Below are positions 43,001-54,978 of a stretch of DNA of 64,000 nt, piece after piece. This DNA comes from Ptychodera flava (taxonomy: Eukaryota > Hemichordata > Enteropneusta > Ptychoderidae). The notes below the pieces were generated by a model. The model searched no databases. It saw nothing but the letters and a program-made list of their open reading frames with translations, and was not told where the DNA came from. The stretch's first letter is position 1. Each line of letters starts with the position of its first letter. Position numbers and translations under genes: made by a program. The stretch is from contig NW_027248278.1 in NCBI RefSeq assembly GCF_041260155.1, positions 18,736,244-18,800,243 on the forward strand, in the 5' to 3' direction.

Positions 43001-46000
43001 TGGCATCAAGTATAACACATAAGGGCCTACGTTCTTAAAAATCCACCCAATTAGGCCTAATCACAGTCCCTCCAGCCACGGGGAAAATAACATACAAGGT
43101 TGCATTTCATCATATGCATACGTCACTCAGGAGGAGAATTTTGTCATTTCGTTAAGACTGGGTATTCAAATTCTATTTGCACTTTACATTAATTTCAAAT
43201 TCTTCATTTTTCCCGATTAGGCTTTTGCCCATCGGTACACCGAGCCTGATATGCAAATCTATGTTGCCAGTTGATGACCTCATCGCTGTCTGGAAATCCC
43301 TTGGTCTATTTTCTGCTGACGTCATCGTCGGACTTTGCATTCATGAATTCATCACGTTGTCGGCCATATATTACATCTTCACCAGGAAAAATCCGTATTT
43401 GATGATCTTCAGATCTTCCCGCGCCATTTTGATGTCGATGATTACGAAAACGAAGTAAGTATAATGGATTGTACCACTTTACGGTGGATCCGTGCCCGTA
43501 TATCTCTGCCATTGCTTTCCGTCTGTTCTTGTCATTATCCACCCTCTCTATGCAAAAACACAATCCAAATGAAATGCTACCATCATTTTAACCGTACTCT
43601 TACAACTAATAGCGCTCAAGACAAGGCTTATTTCACTATCAAAGATGAACTAACGTAAAAATTGCATGAATTTTTCTGCTCACGCTGAAATGCCTAAAAA
43701 ACAACTTATGACCACAATATTTTACCAACGTACTCGTGGTATAAGCTTATATGAAGTATAATCATATTCTTAAGCACTTTTCTTTGATTAAAAGTGTATT
43801 AATTATCGATAAGTTTCGTTCTTCAGTTACTTTTTAAAAATATCGAAAAGTCATCTCATTTTGGAAATATGTAGCAGATGCGTAAAATTCTCAAAACGTT
43901 TGGAACTAATTTAGGATAATTGGATTTTCATTTTTTTAAAATTTATCTAACATGTTAGGTACCATATACCTGAATGTTGCAATGTTAAGATTACTCATAT
44001 AAAAACAAGTGTAATATAAAAGGAAAAGCAGATGAGATTACATTCGTAGATTAAATCGGCATTACTTCAGCATCCAATAATCCTAAATTAGTTCCAATCG
44101 TGTTCAAGAGAGCCACCACACTTTGAAGCATGTCCTTAAAATTTGACTTGTTAGCTGTATTGAAAGGTCGCGTTCCAGGGAAAACATTGAGGGCGCCCTC
44201 TATGACAAATCTGCAACAGGTATTTTAATTGTCCGGTAAATTCAAAGTGGACATCGCTTTAATTTGTGCATTATTTTATCGTGTTGTTCGATATTTTGTG
44301 TACTAGTTTGCAAGTCAATAACTGGATTTATTTTTTTCATTCGATTTGATAGCGCCGCTACAATGCCGATGATATTCCGCGTCTGTATCGTCAATAACAA
44401 GATGAATAAGAAGATAACACACTATGCTGTTCCCTTGAATGTTGGCATGAAGAGTGATGGATCAGCCTTATTCATCGTCAGCGGCGCCCTCTATCTTGCA
44501 CAAACGTCCAACATGTCCATGAATTTTGGCCACGTCATTACGATGGCGTAAGTATTGTGCATTCTATGTAAAATGTAGACCAATGAGACATCAACAAACG
44601 GTAACTTTTGCTCATTTTTAATGTTCAGTTTCGTACATTTACTCCTCGATTCATTGGAATCGAAACAACATGGAAACGATACTGACATGCGCAGTTATCT
44701 ATTTTTTAAATACTCTGAGAGCCACCAAATATATAATGGGCAATAATACTTGGACAAATGAATTTAATTTCGTTTACATTCAGACTATGATGTAACATGT
44801 CAACTCTACTGAATATTTCACTATAACTGCGGAAATAAATAACAAAAAACTATACCTATGACATAGAACCAAATCGAAACAGCACATACGTTCTAAAATT
44901 AATGCTTCCCTATACCGGACGCTTCAGAAAAGTAGTGTTTTTTTGACAAAAAAGAGACAATTGGCCCAAGTATATATTTATGCAAATTGTACAACTACGT
45001 AAAATTTCTCATAGAGATCATCCATAGAAACCTACTGACAAAAATCAATAGCTATAGTTTTCATAATAAATCATGTTATTTTCCTTAAATAAGTTCAAGA
45101 TAAATCATGTTTTCGTTCTAGGTCGTAAATATCTGTGTGAAGTCTTCCAAACGAACCAACATACTGAAATTGAAAGCTTTCAGACTACCGGTAGCTCTTA
45201 GTGAAAAAAATGCTGTTCTGAACAAATACGAGAAAATAAATACAAACACGACTAGAACTGATTTGGGATAATTGGATCTTCATAATTTTTTAAATTTCTC
45301 AAAAGCGTTTGTGCCATGTAGCTGAACGTTGCAATATTACAAATTACTCATAAAAACAAGTGTACATAACTTAAAAAGAAAAGCAAATTAGCTTACATTG
45401 GCAGATTAAAAGGACATTACTTCACCATCCAATTATCCAAAATGAGTTCCAATCGTGTTTACAAAAAAGTATACATACGCAAATTTCACCATCACTTCAC
45501 CATATTTTCATTGCTTTAGCATTGTTTCCTGGGTGATGGGACTATGCCTCCCTGCTGTTCCGAGCGCCAGTCTTGTTGCCATAGTAACTGTAGCCAGTGC
45601 CGTGGGCGCCTCGACTGAAAATATCGGACTTTTGGTTTCCATGGAGTGGCTTCTGTAAGTTCTTTTTAACTAGTTTTTTTTACGAGTACGATAAATTATA
45701 TCTCCTTTTCAGAAAAATTTCCTTTCTATCATATCAATTTTTCAAGAGATATTTCGGGGATATTATGACATGTGTGTCGTTTCCATATGTCATTTTCTTA
45801 TGTCATCAATTCAGCAAGAGATGATTTTCGCATCTGTGGCGATCTCGCGAGACTTACATATTTATCTTTCTTAGCAATTAGTTCTCCACCCCCTCTCCAT
45901 ATGCTATAGAACTGTGGAGTATCCATAGATGAACATCAACGACTTTTTATGCAATTCATTGTTTCGTACATTTTGCGTCGTGCTGCTCACTTTCGCAAGT

Positions 46001-46569
46001 CTATGTTCCCAATACACCCTACTGACCTTTACGATTGTATCTAGATATCCGCTTGTATCTATCGGGTTGTATCTATTCGTCATACCACCAACTCCACTCC
46101 AAAAAAGATAAGTGTGCAACATGAAAATCGTAGAATCGTCTCAGAATCCGAAAAACGACATAAGTTCCGTATAGTTGTCTTTGTTTAGTCGGATGTATCC
46201 GTGTACTAAATACGTTACCGACTCGATTGGCTGAAACTTTTCTGACATGCTTGACGAATAGCCACCTTTCCGTCGTGGTATGTGAGGCTGATCGACTGAC
46301 CAAACTCAGATCAATGATAGATTGATTGGTTTCATTTATTGGTGTATTTCAGGGATTCCCTGAGAACTGGCGTCAACTGTACCAGTCACTGTGTCGGGGC
46401 CGGCTTGGTCAATTCAATCATGGCTGACGAAATCGAGGCGGACGTCGAAAACGAATATAACGAAGAAAAGGACGAAATACCTGAGCAGCAAAAAGAAGAC
46501 GAGAAGAACTCAGCTGCTGACACTGAAGACAAAGACAAAGACAAGGAAGAGAAAGACACTTTCTTGTAA
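38200..46569 (+). CDS. SLC1/EAAT-family sodium-coupled transporter, 10 exons (gene span)
   Basis: This is a dicarboxylate/amino acid:cation symporter family protein (SLC1: glutamate and neutral amino-acid transporters) of the plasma membrane. I joined ten exons: 38200-38316, 38886-38997, 39603-39807, 40158-40200, 40750-40960, 41835-41961, 43221-43454, 44353-44547, 45520-45654 and 46353-46569. Every phase matches and the frame is intact for 531 residues, the usual length. TM1 (about 18-38), MWIGMPGELFMR (TM2) and FGVVVGTVLTLAIKPGK (TM3) are typical. The TM3-TM4 extracellular loop has several N-glycosylation sites (NDS, NSS, NNT, NAT), as in EAATs. The transport core is divergent: the serine-rich HP1 motif reads TKTNAATMP, NMDGT reads KSDGS, and the TM8 Asp of NV.GD is His. 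TM8 keeps the DSLRTGVN pattern. The tail is acidic/lysine-rich and ends DTFL. Substrate cannot be named. Confidence 0.88.
38886..38997 (+). CDS. SLC1-like exon 2 (TM2)
   Basis: Acceptor CTTCTTAG. The exon encodes MWIGMPGELFMRGLYCMVIP, equivalent to the SLC1 pattern W.G.PGE...R.L..I..PL, and ends in phase 1 at ACAG|GTGAGT. Confidence 0.92.
39603..39807 (+). CDS. SLC1-like exon 3 (TM3)
   Basis: Acceptor TGTTTCAG. The exon encodes ATASIEPKTNGKMSGISFAF, a membrane span and LAIKPGK, then an acidic DDDD and DVIADLLR. Donor TTAG|GTAGAT, phase 2. Confidence 0.92.
39999..40059. repeat. (AG)n microsatellite
   Basis: About 30 units in intron 3 of the SLC1-like gene, preceded by a TAAG tetranucleotide tract at 39845-39890. 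Confidence 0.95.
40158..40200 (+). CDS. SLC1-like exon 4 (small)
   Basis: A 43-base exon encodes NLIPNNLVKACVQT, matching the SLC1 segment D.IRN.FP.N.V.A. The acceptor is TTCATAG and the donor ACG|GTAATT. It is too short for ordinary ORF searches. Confidence 0.87.
40750..40960 (+). CDS. SLC1-like exon 5 (glycosylated extracellular loop)
   Basis: Acceptor ATTGGCAG. The exon carries Asn-Xaa-Ser/Thr sites NDS, NSS, NNT and NAT in a hydrophilic Ser/Thr-rich stretch, then SLEYGSGTNLLG leading into TM4. Donor TTAG|GTAGGT, phase 1. Confidence 0.85.
41835..41961 (+). CDS. SLC1-like exon 6 (TM4-TM5 region)
   Basis: Acceptor TTCCACAG. The exon encodes GLLVFSALFGVVMCMEK and ends ILTYYLW at CTCTG|GTATGC, phase 2. 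It matches the SLC1 block NILG.V.F...FG. Confidence 0.86.
42110..42470 (-). mobile_element. MITE A copy 9, inverted
   Basis: Starts TTAAGGTAATATGCACCTCG and ends GAGGTGCGTTCTACCTTAA. 361 bp in intron 6 of the SLC1-like gene. One of the best preserved copies. Confidence 0.85.
42467..42540 (-). mobile_element. MITE A fragment sharing a TTAA with copy 9
   Basis: TTAAGGTAGTACGCACCTTG continues for about 70 bp of family A sequence and then stops, so this is a truncated neighbour. Confidence 0.68.
43221..43454 (+). CDS. SLC1-like exon 7 (TM5-TM6, start of HP1)
   Basis: Acceptor CCCGATTAG. The exon encodes LLPIGTPSLICKSML, a membrane span and KNPYLMIFRSSRAILMSMIT, equivalent to NP......ML.AL.TA. 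Donor CGAA|GTAAGT, phase 2. Confidence 0.88.
43894..44104 (+). mobile_element. MITE C copy 2
   Basis: TTTGGAACTAATTTAGGATA at the left and TTAGTTCCAATCGTGTT at the right, in intron 7 of the SLC1-like gene. The left end is worn. Confidence 0.75.
44353..44547 (+). CDS. SLC1-like exon 8 (HP1 end, TM7)
   Basis: Acceptor TTTGATAG. The exon encodes AATMPMIFRVCIVNNKMNKK, then ITHYAVPLNVGMKSDGSALF and ALYLAQ. The alignment is clear, but NMDGT, the TM7 sodium-site motif, is replaced by KSDGS. Donor GGC|GTAAGT, phase 2. Confidence 0.9.
45245..45459 (+). mobile_element. MITE C copy 3
   Basis: AACACGACTAGAACTGATTT at the left, GAGTTCCAATCGTGTT at the right, TACA duplicated on both sides, about 60 bp before exon 9 of the SLC1-like gene. 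Confidence 0.82.
45520..45654 (+). CDS. SLC1-like exon 9 (HP2)
   Basis: Acceptor GCTTTAG. The exon encodes IVSWVMGLCLPAVPSASLVA and VGASTENIGLLVSMEWLL. The position of HP2 (usually GIP.AG) is occupied by AVPSAS. Donor TTCT|GTAAGT, phase 2, is preceded by WLL, matching D.FLD. Confidence 0.88.
46353..46569 (+). CDS. SLC1-like exon 10 (TM8, cytosolic tail, stop)
   Basis: Acceptor TATTTCAG. The exon opens DSLRTGVNCTSHCVGAGLVN, aligned to DR.RT..NV.GD..GAG. A hydrophilic tail of about 50 Glu/Asp/Lys-rich residues follows, ending KDTFL before TAA at 46567-46569. The last four residues fit a class I PDZ ligand (T-X-L). Confidence 0.87.
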
Positions 46570-47282
46570 AAACCTGAACGTAAAACATGTCATTAACGTG
46601 ATTGAAACTACATGTCACATTGGGATAATTTCATGGTTGCAACGTCATATTTTAGTTTAGGCTAGTACATGTATAATACAAAGAGATTTATTTCGGACAT
46701 ACATAAAGTTATAATTTTAGTACCAAATGTTAAACATTTATCGATATAAGAGACGAGACAAAAAATTCGTGTGAATTTCATTTTACAAGTAACATGCAGA
46801 GGCTGCAGAATACTGACAACTAAGCCATTCTGTACAGAGTCTTACGGTCTTTTCACTTCCAGTCCTTCCGCAATTTTTACCCATGGACTACCCTTCAACC
46901 ATGAGATTAACATGGATGGTCAATTCAAACAAAGTTTGGACTAAATGGGTCATACTTATGATGATATGCGTTTCGCTGGCTCTGGTTTAACGATCGGTCA
47001 ATGTAGGCACTTTTTGGTGATAAAATATCGGTATATATCATTTCTTTAAATTGTAAGCTCAGGGATGAGGGCGCACTTCCATAGATATCACTGAAATATG
47101 AATTTTCTGGGCCTCAATTTAAATCAGGAACACATGGATGTGATCTTTTGCCAAAGACAACATGGAACCTCAGTATCGTTACAGCAAAAGACGATGACAT
47201 ATAATCATTGATAATTTAAGCTAACCGGAGTACGGTGCTAGATTCATCTGTAACTTGGTAATGGCGACTGCGTACCCTTACA

Positions 47283-47880
47283 TGATATACTGAAAGACTT
47301 TGATCAGATCGTGTAGGAAGATGTGAAGATTGTTCATTACGCAAGGTATAATGTGCACTTGAAATTAGAAAGATTAACTATTCATTGTACTCGACAGTAA
47401 TTTTGCAATAGTTTTCCCTGTATTTGAGGTTTCATTTTTAGCTTTGAACTCGAAATGGAAAATAAAAACAATGGGAACTTCTCAAAAGTTTATCTATAAT
47501 CTCTCTCTACGATACTCATTCTGCACTGAGAACCATTCCTTCATTAGGCTGAAGACACATTCGTACTCCAAACACGATGGGAACTCATTTGGGATGATTG
47601 GATGGTGAAGAAATGTCGATTTAATCTGCAAATGTAACCTCATCTATTTTCATTTTAAATTACACACTTTGTTTTATGAGTAATCTGTAATATTGCAAAA
47701 TTCAGCTATAGGGCACCTAACACGTTTGATAACTTTGAAAATACGAAGATCCAATTATCCCAAATTAGTTCCAATCGTGTTTCCAGTGCATAATAGCAGG
47801 TTATTCCTAGAATGACTATGGCAGTTTGTGCTAGTCATGAATGCCTTGACCACATTTGAAATTCATTCCAAACGCAGAGT
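47283..47880 (+). repeat. Direct duplication, copy 1 (carries MITE C copy 4)
   Basis: ACTTTGATCAGATCG, AACAATGGGAACTTCTCA, AGTTTATCTATAATCTCT and GGCAGTTTGTGC occur in the same order and orientation at 56905-57225. This copy is longer because it holds MITE C copy 4. Confidence 0.82.
47571..47781 (+). mobile_element. MITE C copy 4
   Basis: AACACGATGGGAACTCATTT at the left, TTAGTTCCAATCGTGTT at the right, TCCA on both sides. The other copy of the surrounding duplication lacks it, as expected for a mobile insert. Confidence 0.85.
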
Positions 47881-49114
47881 CTCTTATTAGCATTTTAGTC
47901 TCCCTAACCTACATCCTTGCTGTCCAGCTTGGGTATGCCATCTGGACACATCTGAGCTTATACATCGATGGGTCGGACAAGTTCGAATCTTTCTTGTGAC
48001 CAATATCCGTAAGTCTATAAGACAGGGTTTGGCGGGACCCACACCCACTTTATCGCCATTGCTGATGTCATAATATTCCTTGTGACCGTTAATGTTGCAA
48101 TAGACACACACACTACCATGCAGCCACGTACATTAAAATTAGTGATACAATCTACCATACCAAGTTAAGATGTCACTTTGTGATATTGTAGTACATGGGA
48201 TAAATGTAAGCAATATTTGGTAATTCATTAAGCAGTAATATTTAAGTAAACAAATTATTATTAGCTTTGGGGTTTTTGGTTGTTAGCCTGTAAAAATACA
48301 CCAACTGATATTTTCACAAACTTTATACTTTTGCTACTCGTTAATGTTTATTTAGCATAATTTTTGCCAATGATAACTTCATTTAAACGAGTTATCATTT
48401 ACAGTTTAGTATGCACCGACACACACAAATCCAAGGTGTAATGTACTGTGCTTCTCATGTTTTTGCTGTCCGACTAGTTTCCAGAATGCGATATTTGGCA
48501 TTTCGCAAACCAAAACAAAAAAAAACAAAACAAAAAAAAAAAATTTGTTCACAAAATTACAGTATTGCATGTTCAGTCACAATTTTAACATACTTCAACC
48601 AAGTTAACCGATAGGAACATGCATACATAGTGTCAAAGCAATTGGAAACGCGATTTTAAGGGAAAAGATTTTTGACCCAAAATGGGCAAAATTGCCTAAA
48701 AATACAAATATGAAAATTTCATCACAATATGAAGACACTCAACTAAGTAGCTCCTGGGTACTAGCACACAAAGTCTTTGCATACATGAGGTTTTACACCT
48801 GTGTGAAGCATAGTATGCGTCTTAAGGGAACAACAATGCCGATGTTTTGCCACACTCTACCACATACATATGGTCCAGCACCAGAACAAACTATGTGTTC
48901 TACCATTTTTCGCTTTCCATTGAAAATTTTTCATCACAGAACTTCGCATTCAGATGATTTGAGATTAGTGTGTGTCATATGTGCTGCCAGATGTGCATAA
49001 ATGTCCTTTTTGCCAACCTGCTTGCATTCATGTTTTTAAAATTTACTCGTGTCCGTGTAGAGATATTGAAAGTATTCCTCCTTTGAAATGTCTTCTTGCA
49101 AACTTGACACTTGG

Positions 49115-51250
49115 TTATCCCATTATACTAAGGGGATAGCCTATTCGGTGATATCTTTGCTTTGAATGAGTTGATCTATGAGCCCTAAGATTACACTTAG
49201 GGGTAAATGTTTTACCACAAACTTTGCACTCCTTACTTGAAGCATGGGCCCTGAGATGGCTCTTCCGTTTAAATGCCTTGCCACAATCTTTGCATTCATG
49301 TGGTCTGACATTTGAATGCGCCATCATGTGTGTCCGAAGATTGCTCTTTTGTTTAAATGCTGTACCACACTCTTTACATTCGTGTGGTCTGACATTTAAA
49401 TGTACCAACATGTGTGTGTGGACACTGCTCTTGAGTCGAAATGTTTTACCACACTCTTTGCATTCATGTGGTCTGACATTTGAATGTATCATCATATGGG
49501 TCCGAAGAGAGGTCCTGTGGTTGAATGTTTTACCACACTCTTGACATCCATGCGGTCTGGCATTTGAATGTACTATCATGTGTGTCCAAAGAGAGCTTTT
49601 GTGACTGAAGCTTTTACCACACTCTTTGCATTTATACAGTTTTACATTTGAATGTGTCGCCATATGTGTTCGAAGATAGTCTTTGAAGTTGAATGTCATG
49701 CCACACTCTCTGCATTGATATGGTCTGGTATTTGAGTGAATAAACATATGCTTCCGTAGAATTTTCTTGGTAGTGAATGTTTTAAAACACTCTGTGCATT
49801 TAAATGGTTTAGCATTTGAGTGGATCGACATATGTGTTTGAAGCAAATGGTCATATCTAAATGTTTTACCACAATCTTTGCATTTATGCTGTCTGGCATT
49901 TGAATGTGTAAACATGTGTGTCCGAAGAGAGGTCTTGTAGGTGAATGTTTTACCACACTCTTTGCATTCATGTGGCCTGGCATTTGAGTGTGTCATTTTG
50001 TGTGCCTCAAGACAGCTCTTGTAATTGAAGGTTTTACCACACATTGTGCATCATATGGTCGGATATTTGAATGTGGTCAGCATATGTGTTCGAAGATGGT
50101 GTTTGAAGTTAAACGTTTTGCCACACTCTTTGCATACATATTGTCTGTCGTTTGAATGTGTCACCATGTGAGCCCGGAGACTGCTCCTGAATCTAAATGT
50201 TTTACCACATTCTTTGCACCCATGTGGCCTGGAATTCGAGTGTGTCAACATGTGTGCCTTAAGAGAGTCCTTGTAGTTGAATGTTTTACCGCACTCTTTG
50301 CATTCATGTGGTCTGGTATTTGAATGTCCCAACATGTGTTTTTGAAGATAGTCTTCGCAGATGAATGTTTTACCACACTCTTTGCATTCATGTCGTCTGT
50401 CAGTTGAATGAGTAACCATGTGTCTGGAAAGAGAGCGTTTGTGTTTTAAGCTTTTACCGCAGTCTTTGCATCCATGTGGCCCGACATTTTTCTGTGGAAT
50501 GCTCTTGTGGCTATATCTTTGATTACAATCATTACATTTGAATTGTTTAGCATTGGAGTGGGTCCACATATGTGCCTTAAGAGACTTCTTGTGGGTAAAC
50601 TTTTCACCACACTCTTTGCATTCATGCTAGTATGATATTCAAATGCATCAACATGTGTGTCTTTTCACTTGACGTGTGTTTGAATCTCTTCCCACAATAC
50701 ACTGCATTTTTGTGGTTGCACAATTATCATTTCAGTACATATACTTCCATATAGGTTCACTTTTATGTTGATCGACACCTGAACGGGTGGATCTATTCGC
50801 GTTTACAACAAATTGCTGCTCCCTTGTACAAGTTTCCTCACATTCCGTAAATTCATGCATTCTGGCCTGTCTGTCATCGAGGAACGTATTATGTGTATCA
50901 TATTGACCTCCCCTTCTACATTTGTTCCATACTGTGTACAGGAATACAACGCTTCTGTTTGTGAATTTTCATTCACTTTGATAATTTCCTCATACTCATT
51001 TTGATTATCTTTGTGTCTCCACTTGCTGTTACTACTATTCACCATTGCTGTAGATTCTCTGTTTCAGCCTCCCCATGGCTCTTTCCTAGGGCACCATACT
51101 CTCTGTCTACCATGCGTATCGATTGGTGACTTGTAAAAGCAGGCTCTCGTTGTTGATGTAGCTCGTCTTCTTTGCTTTGCATGCCGGAACTGCTATACTC
51201 AAGTTTGATCAATCCGTGTTGGGCAATACTTTGCATGACTACTGAGGCAC
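49115..51250 (-). pseudogene. Zinc-finger gene exon 3: acidic region plus finger array
   Basis: The acceptor has a strong pyrimidine tract (TCTCTCTTTTCTTAG). The first part (51250-50.75 kb) is acidic and unstructured (EDELHQQREP, NEYEEIIKVNENSQTEA). Fingers begin near 50.7 kb and run to 49.15 kb; 50569-50051 and 49115-50044 are the longest unbroken stretches and share one frame. One finger near 50.50 kb has lost its histidines, and another near 49.26 kb (LRAHASSKE) has lost its second histidine and linker. The array ends HRSTHSKQRYHRIGYPLSIMG-like sequence before TAG. Confidence 0.78.
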
Positions 51251-51259
51251 CTAAGAAAA

Positions 51260-54200
51260 GAGAGACTGACTAATTTAAGTAATTTAACTTCATAAGGCTG
51301 CGTTAACAATATATGGTGAAGGGGAGAGGAGGGGGCTGGAGGCAAGCGATTGGAATCTAATTTTTTACAGGTCCCGCTCGATACTCTCAAAAATTTTCAA
51401 GTCCCCCCGTCTGTATGATGAAAAGTTTTCAAGTCCCTTCCCCAATTATCATATAGCCGCATATTTATTAGGAATGCACGCAGAGTAAAAATAAACTTGT
51501 ATTTCGTAGTTCTGCTCGTAGATGTTCGACACTACCTCTTATCAGTAGGTTGTAGAGCCATATTTGGAAGGTAAGTTCACCATATTGACTCATATTTAAA
51601 TGCATTGGTGGACTTTTTGGATTTACCAGTCTAAGACGACTTCAGTTTATCAAACTATGGCCAGGTCAATGGCGCCTGCTGAAGAGCACACAAAATGATA
51701 ACCACGAGATAGTATGCAAATTGTGAAATCCTGGCTATAGTTTGTAAAAGTATGAAAAACTGAGCACAGTGACCTACCCAAAATATATATTTTTAAAAAG
51801 TACAATACGTATACGACACTGCATCAAAACACAATAATACAGATAAATTCACACTAATGAGTTACCTGCCTAACAGAAATATTCACGTGAATTCACATGA
51901 GTCAACAGAAACACAGGATAGCTGAATACAATCAATGGATTCTTTACTGTATTCATCTGTATATGCACTGTTAAGCTAAAAGTCAAGCTGCTGCAAAAAT
52001 CCAAGCTTATACAGTAAGTATTTAAGGGTTTCATGCAGAGCGATTTAATGCTACTTATAATTTTTTTTTACAAAATTGACAATACTTGAAGGTTGAAATA
52101 CTCCATCAAATGAACATTTTAATCTCAGGAATTTGGGTGCCTCAATGGCAAAGTTGTTAGGAGATAAATGATTCAAGTTGGTCACACATTTCTTCATTTA
52201 AATTAAAGTTTTTACTGTTCAAAGTCTTAATTTTGTGTTATTTTACAATGAGATAAGAAAATTTCATTCACTGCATAAACTTGAATGGTTTTATATAATT
52301 ATTTTAAGTTATGTTCGTCAAAAACTGACTTTTCATTGTACATTTGTAGAAAACCAAGCATGTTGACCCTATTTTTTCTTTAATATTTGATTATTCTTAT
52401 ATGCCAGAATTCTAAAATCCCTAGTACCTGTTAAGTCTCCTAGTCTTCCATGTGTTGCTCTCTGCCCTGATCTTGTATATAAATATGTTTCACTGACTAT
52501 TGAGCGTACTACGACCCAAACTCTCCTTCAACTACATCAGAGTCAGAGCTATAACGAGCTGTCACTGCTGGTATGCAGTGACAGTTACACTGCCCGTAGG
52601 CAGTAGAGGGCAGTAGCTGTATTAACTTTGTATTTTGACAATATGTTTGTTTAGTTTATACAACTGTGTTCGTGTTCTACTCCCTACGGCATTTTGAGTT
52701 GTCCAGGATTCAGGTTGCCAAAACAGCCTTTGTATGTGTATCATGACTTTGTATCATTGACCTGTCATGTTTCTATAATTTGTACCGGTTACTGTAAATC
52801 TTCATTCTAGTAATTTGCCAAATTTCAACATTTCGCACTCGGGCTTGAATTCCCACGATTTACTGGAGGTGGTCTTCTTCAAAATTCGCGGCAAATTACA
52901 TTTTCAAGTTTCTTTTGTTTAAATTCAATGGCAGCGCCATTCCAGGCACCCGCGTGTCTCGTGAATTCCTATGATTATGCATGAAATGTCTCACGCAAGG
53001 TTGGACAATAGAAAGACAAGTAGTCGAACTTTTATCAGAACTGTAGCTGTTAAGTATAGCTTTTCATATTTTCACAGCTTGGATTTAAAACAATGGTGTT
53101 TGTGACATGTCTCATGCATGCACGTATTAATCATTGTGAAACTAGCGTTGGCAAGTTTTCTTGTAGACAAAGTATTGTAAACTTCGAAAGAGGACTTTGG
53201 GGGCCTTGGAGTGAGCATATCTCCACGCTCTCGGAGCTAAGAGTTGCCCCAGGCAGCCATCAGGCTGACCTGGGGAAATAAAGTTTCGAGCGCAACGTTG
53301 ATCCTGTGTCGCCTGATCTATATTCACTCAATCTACGCGTACTGTGGTCTGAAGTTCCCCTTAATCCAGATTACTGATTCGGAACAGCCAAGAACATTTC
53401 TTCACAATTTGATAGACCAACTAAATTCAAGTGTGGACTCTAATTCAATAATAAACAATACAGGCTTTGTTGACAAACTGAATATTGTGTGTTCCAGCAT
53501 GCTGTGAAACTGTATTTGATGTATTGCACAGAAATATTGAAGAAAATTATCAACAGTTGCAGCTGCCGCCCCGTTAGAAGGCCTACTTGGTGTTTTTACG
53601 AAAATCTAATGGCATTCATACATTTTAAGATTGTTTCAAGATTAAAGTCATAAAATGCGTCCAAATGGTTCTAGATTTGTTTAATTATTACTAACATTAG
53701 AACCATTGGATGCCATCTAAATTTTGCGAACCAAATATTTTCAGGTCCTCTTTATAGACACAGCAGAACTTTCAAGTCCCCCTAGACTACTCCCATAATT
53801 TTCGAATCCTGTGAATTCCTCCAGCCCCCTCACGATTTGTTTTGAACGCAGCATAATATAAATCTAAATTCATCATATTCGGATATTAAAACTCGTGCGG
53901 TTGAAGCTGTATATATCGCTGCTTTCACATTTAATAATTTTGAATTAAGATCGATCACAGGGATCGATCTGTGTCTGAAAGGATAAACAGCCTTAAAAGC
54001 CACGCTCGGTCGGAGAGACTAATCTTTCATAACAAGTTTCACTGATGCTGGGTTTCCTTTATTTTCGAAAAAAAACATCATGTGTGTAACCCCCCACCCC
54101 ACCACCAGATATTAAAATACAGACTTCGAATGTAAAGACATCGATTTGTTGACAGCGTCTTTTGCACAAGGGACAAAAATTTAAAGCCAAACTTGTGGCT

Positions 54201-54850
54201 TTTTTTGTAATAAAGTACATCCTAGCAAGTAAATTGCTAGATAACTGTGGACAGAATTCAAATGCTCTTAGACACGTGATTATTAAACTACGATTTCTAA
54301 CACCTAAATCACAGCAGTTTATTCATTTTTGTTTCACACAATCATATTAACTCATGTAGAGCTGTCTGATGCTTCAATATCTCATGCATGGTGAGGACGA
54401 AGTGAGATGGAATATACAAACAAGTTTCATTTAAGGCTAGACTTGTTCGGATTGTGATTTCGTTGTGAAATGAGTGTGACATTATAGTCTAAACAAGACC
54501 AGAATTGCTGATCAGAATGGTGGTACAACGACAAAGCCTATACTGTATACCGCCACCTAGAGAGCTCCCTAGTCTGCTGTTGTTTTCAAGTTACACTCTG
54601 ACTATTGTCACTTTGCACCTCACCAAATTATTCCTCCTCTTCAGGGCTCATTTACCTGGATTGTTACACATGCATAAGAAAAGCGGTATGGTCTAGAAAG
54701 GAAAAAAAAGATTTGTCGTGGCTTGCAAATATATACCAAATGAACGACCATCCTCATCATAACCCTCCTCATTATAAAGAAGTACACTTAAAAATACCAT
54801 ATCTCTCAAACGAAATCCAAGTTAACTGCACAAATATGTATAAATATCAA
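51260..54850 (-). other. Zinc-finger gene intron 2: no further exon seen
   Basis: AT-rich intron sequence with no exon or family-assignable repeat that I can support. Confidence 0.5.
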
Positions 54851-54855
54851 CCTAC

Positions 54856-54978
54856 CTTTCTTTGACAGTATATTGTCTCTATATTGCTGACATAATGTAT
54901 CTGAAACCATCGCGAAGGACGTTACAAGGTCAAGAAGCTGGTCCGAATGTCTTGCAGCTTGACAAATACCTAAACATT
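54856..54978 (-). CDS. Zinc-finger gene exon 2
   Basis: The acceptor CTTGCAG precedes ECLGICQAARHSDQLLDLVT and the exon ends QQYRDNILSKK at AAAG|GTAGGT, phase 1. It is a helical-looking segment of unknown function whose Leu-rich sequence runs on smoothly from exon 1. Confidence 0.6.
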
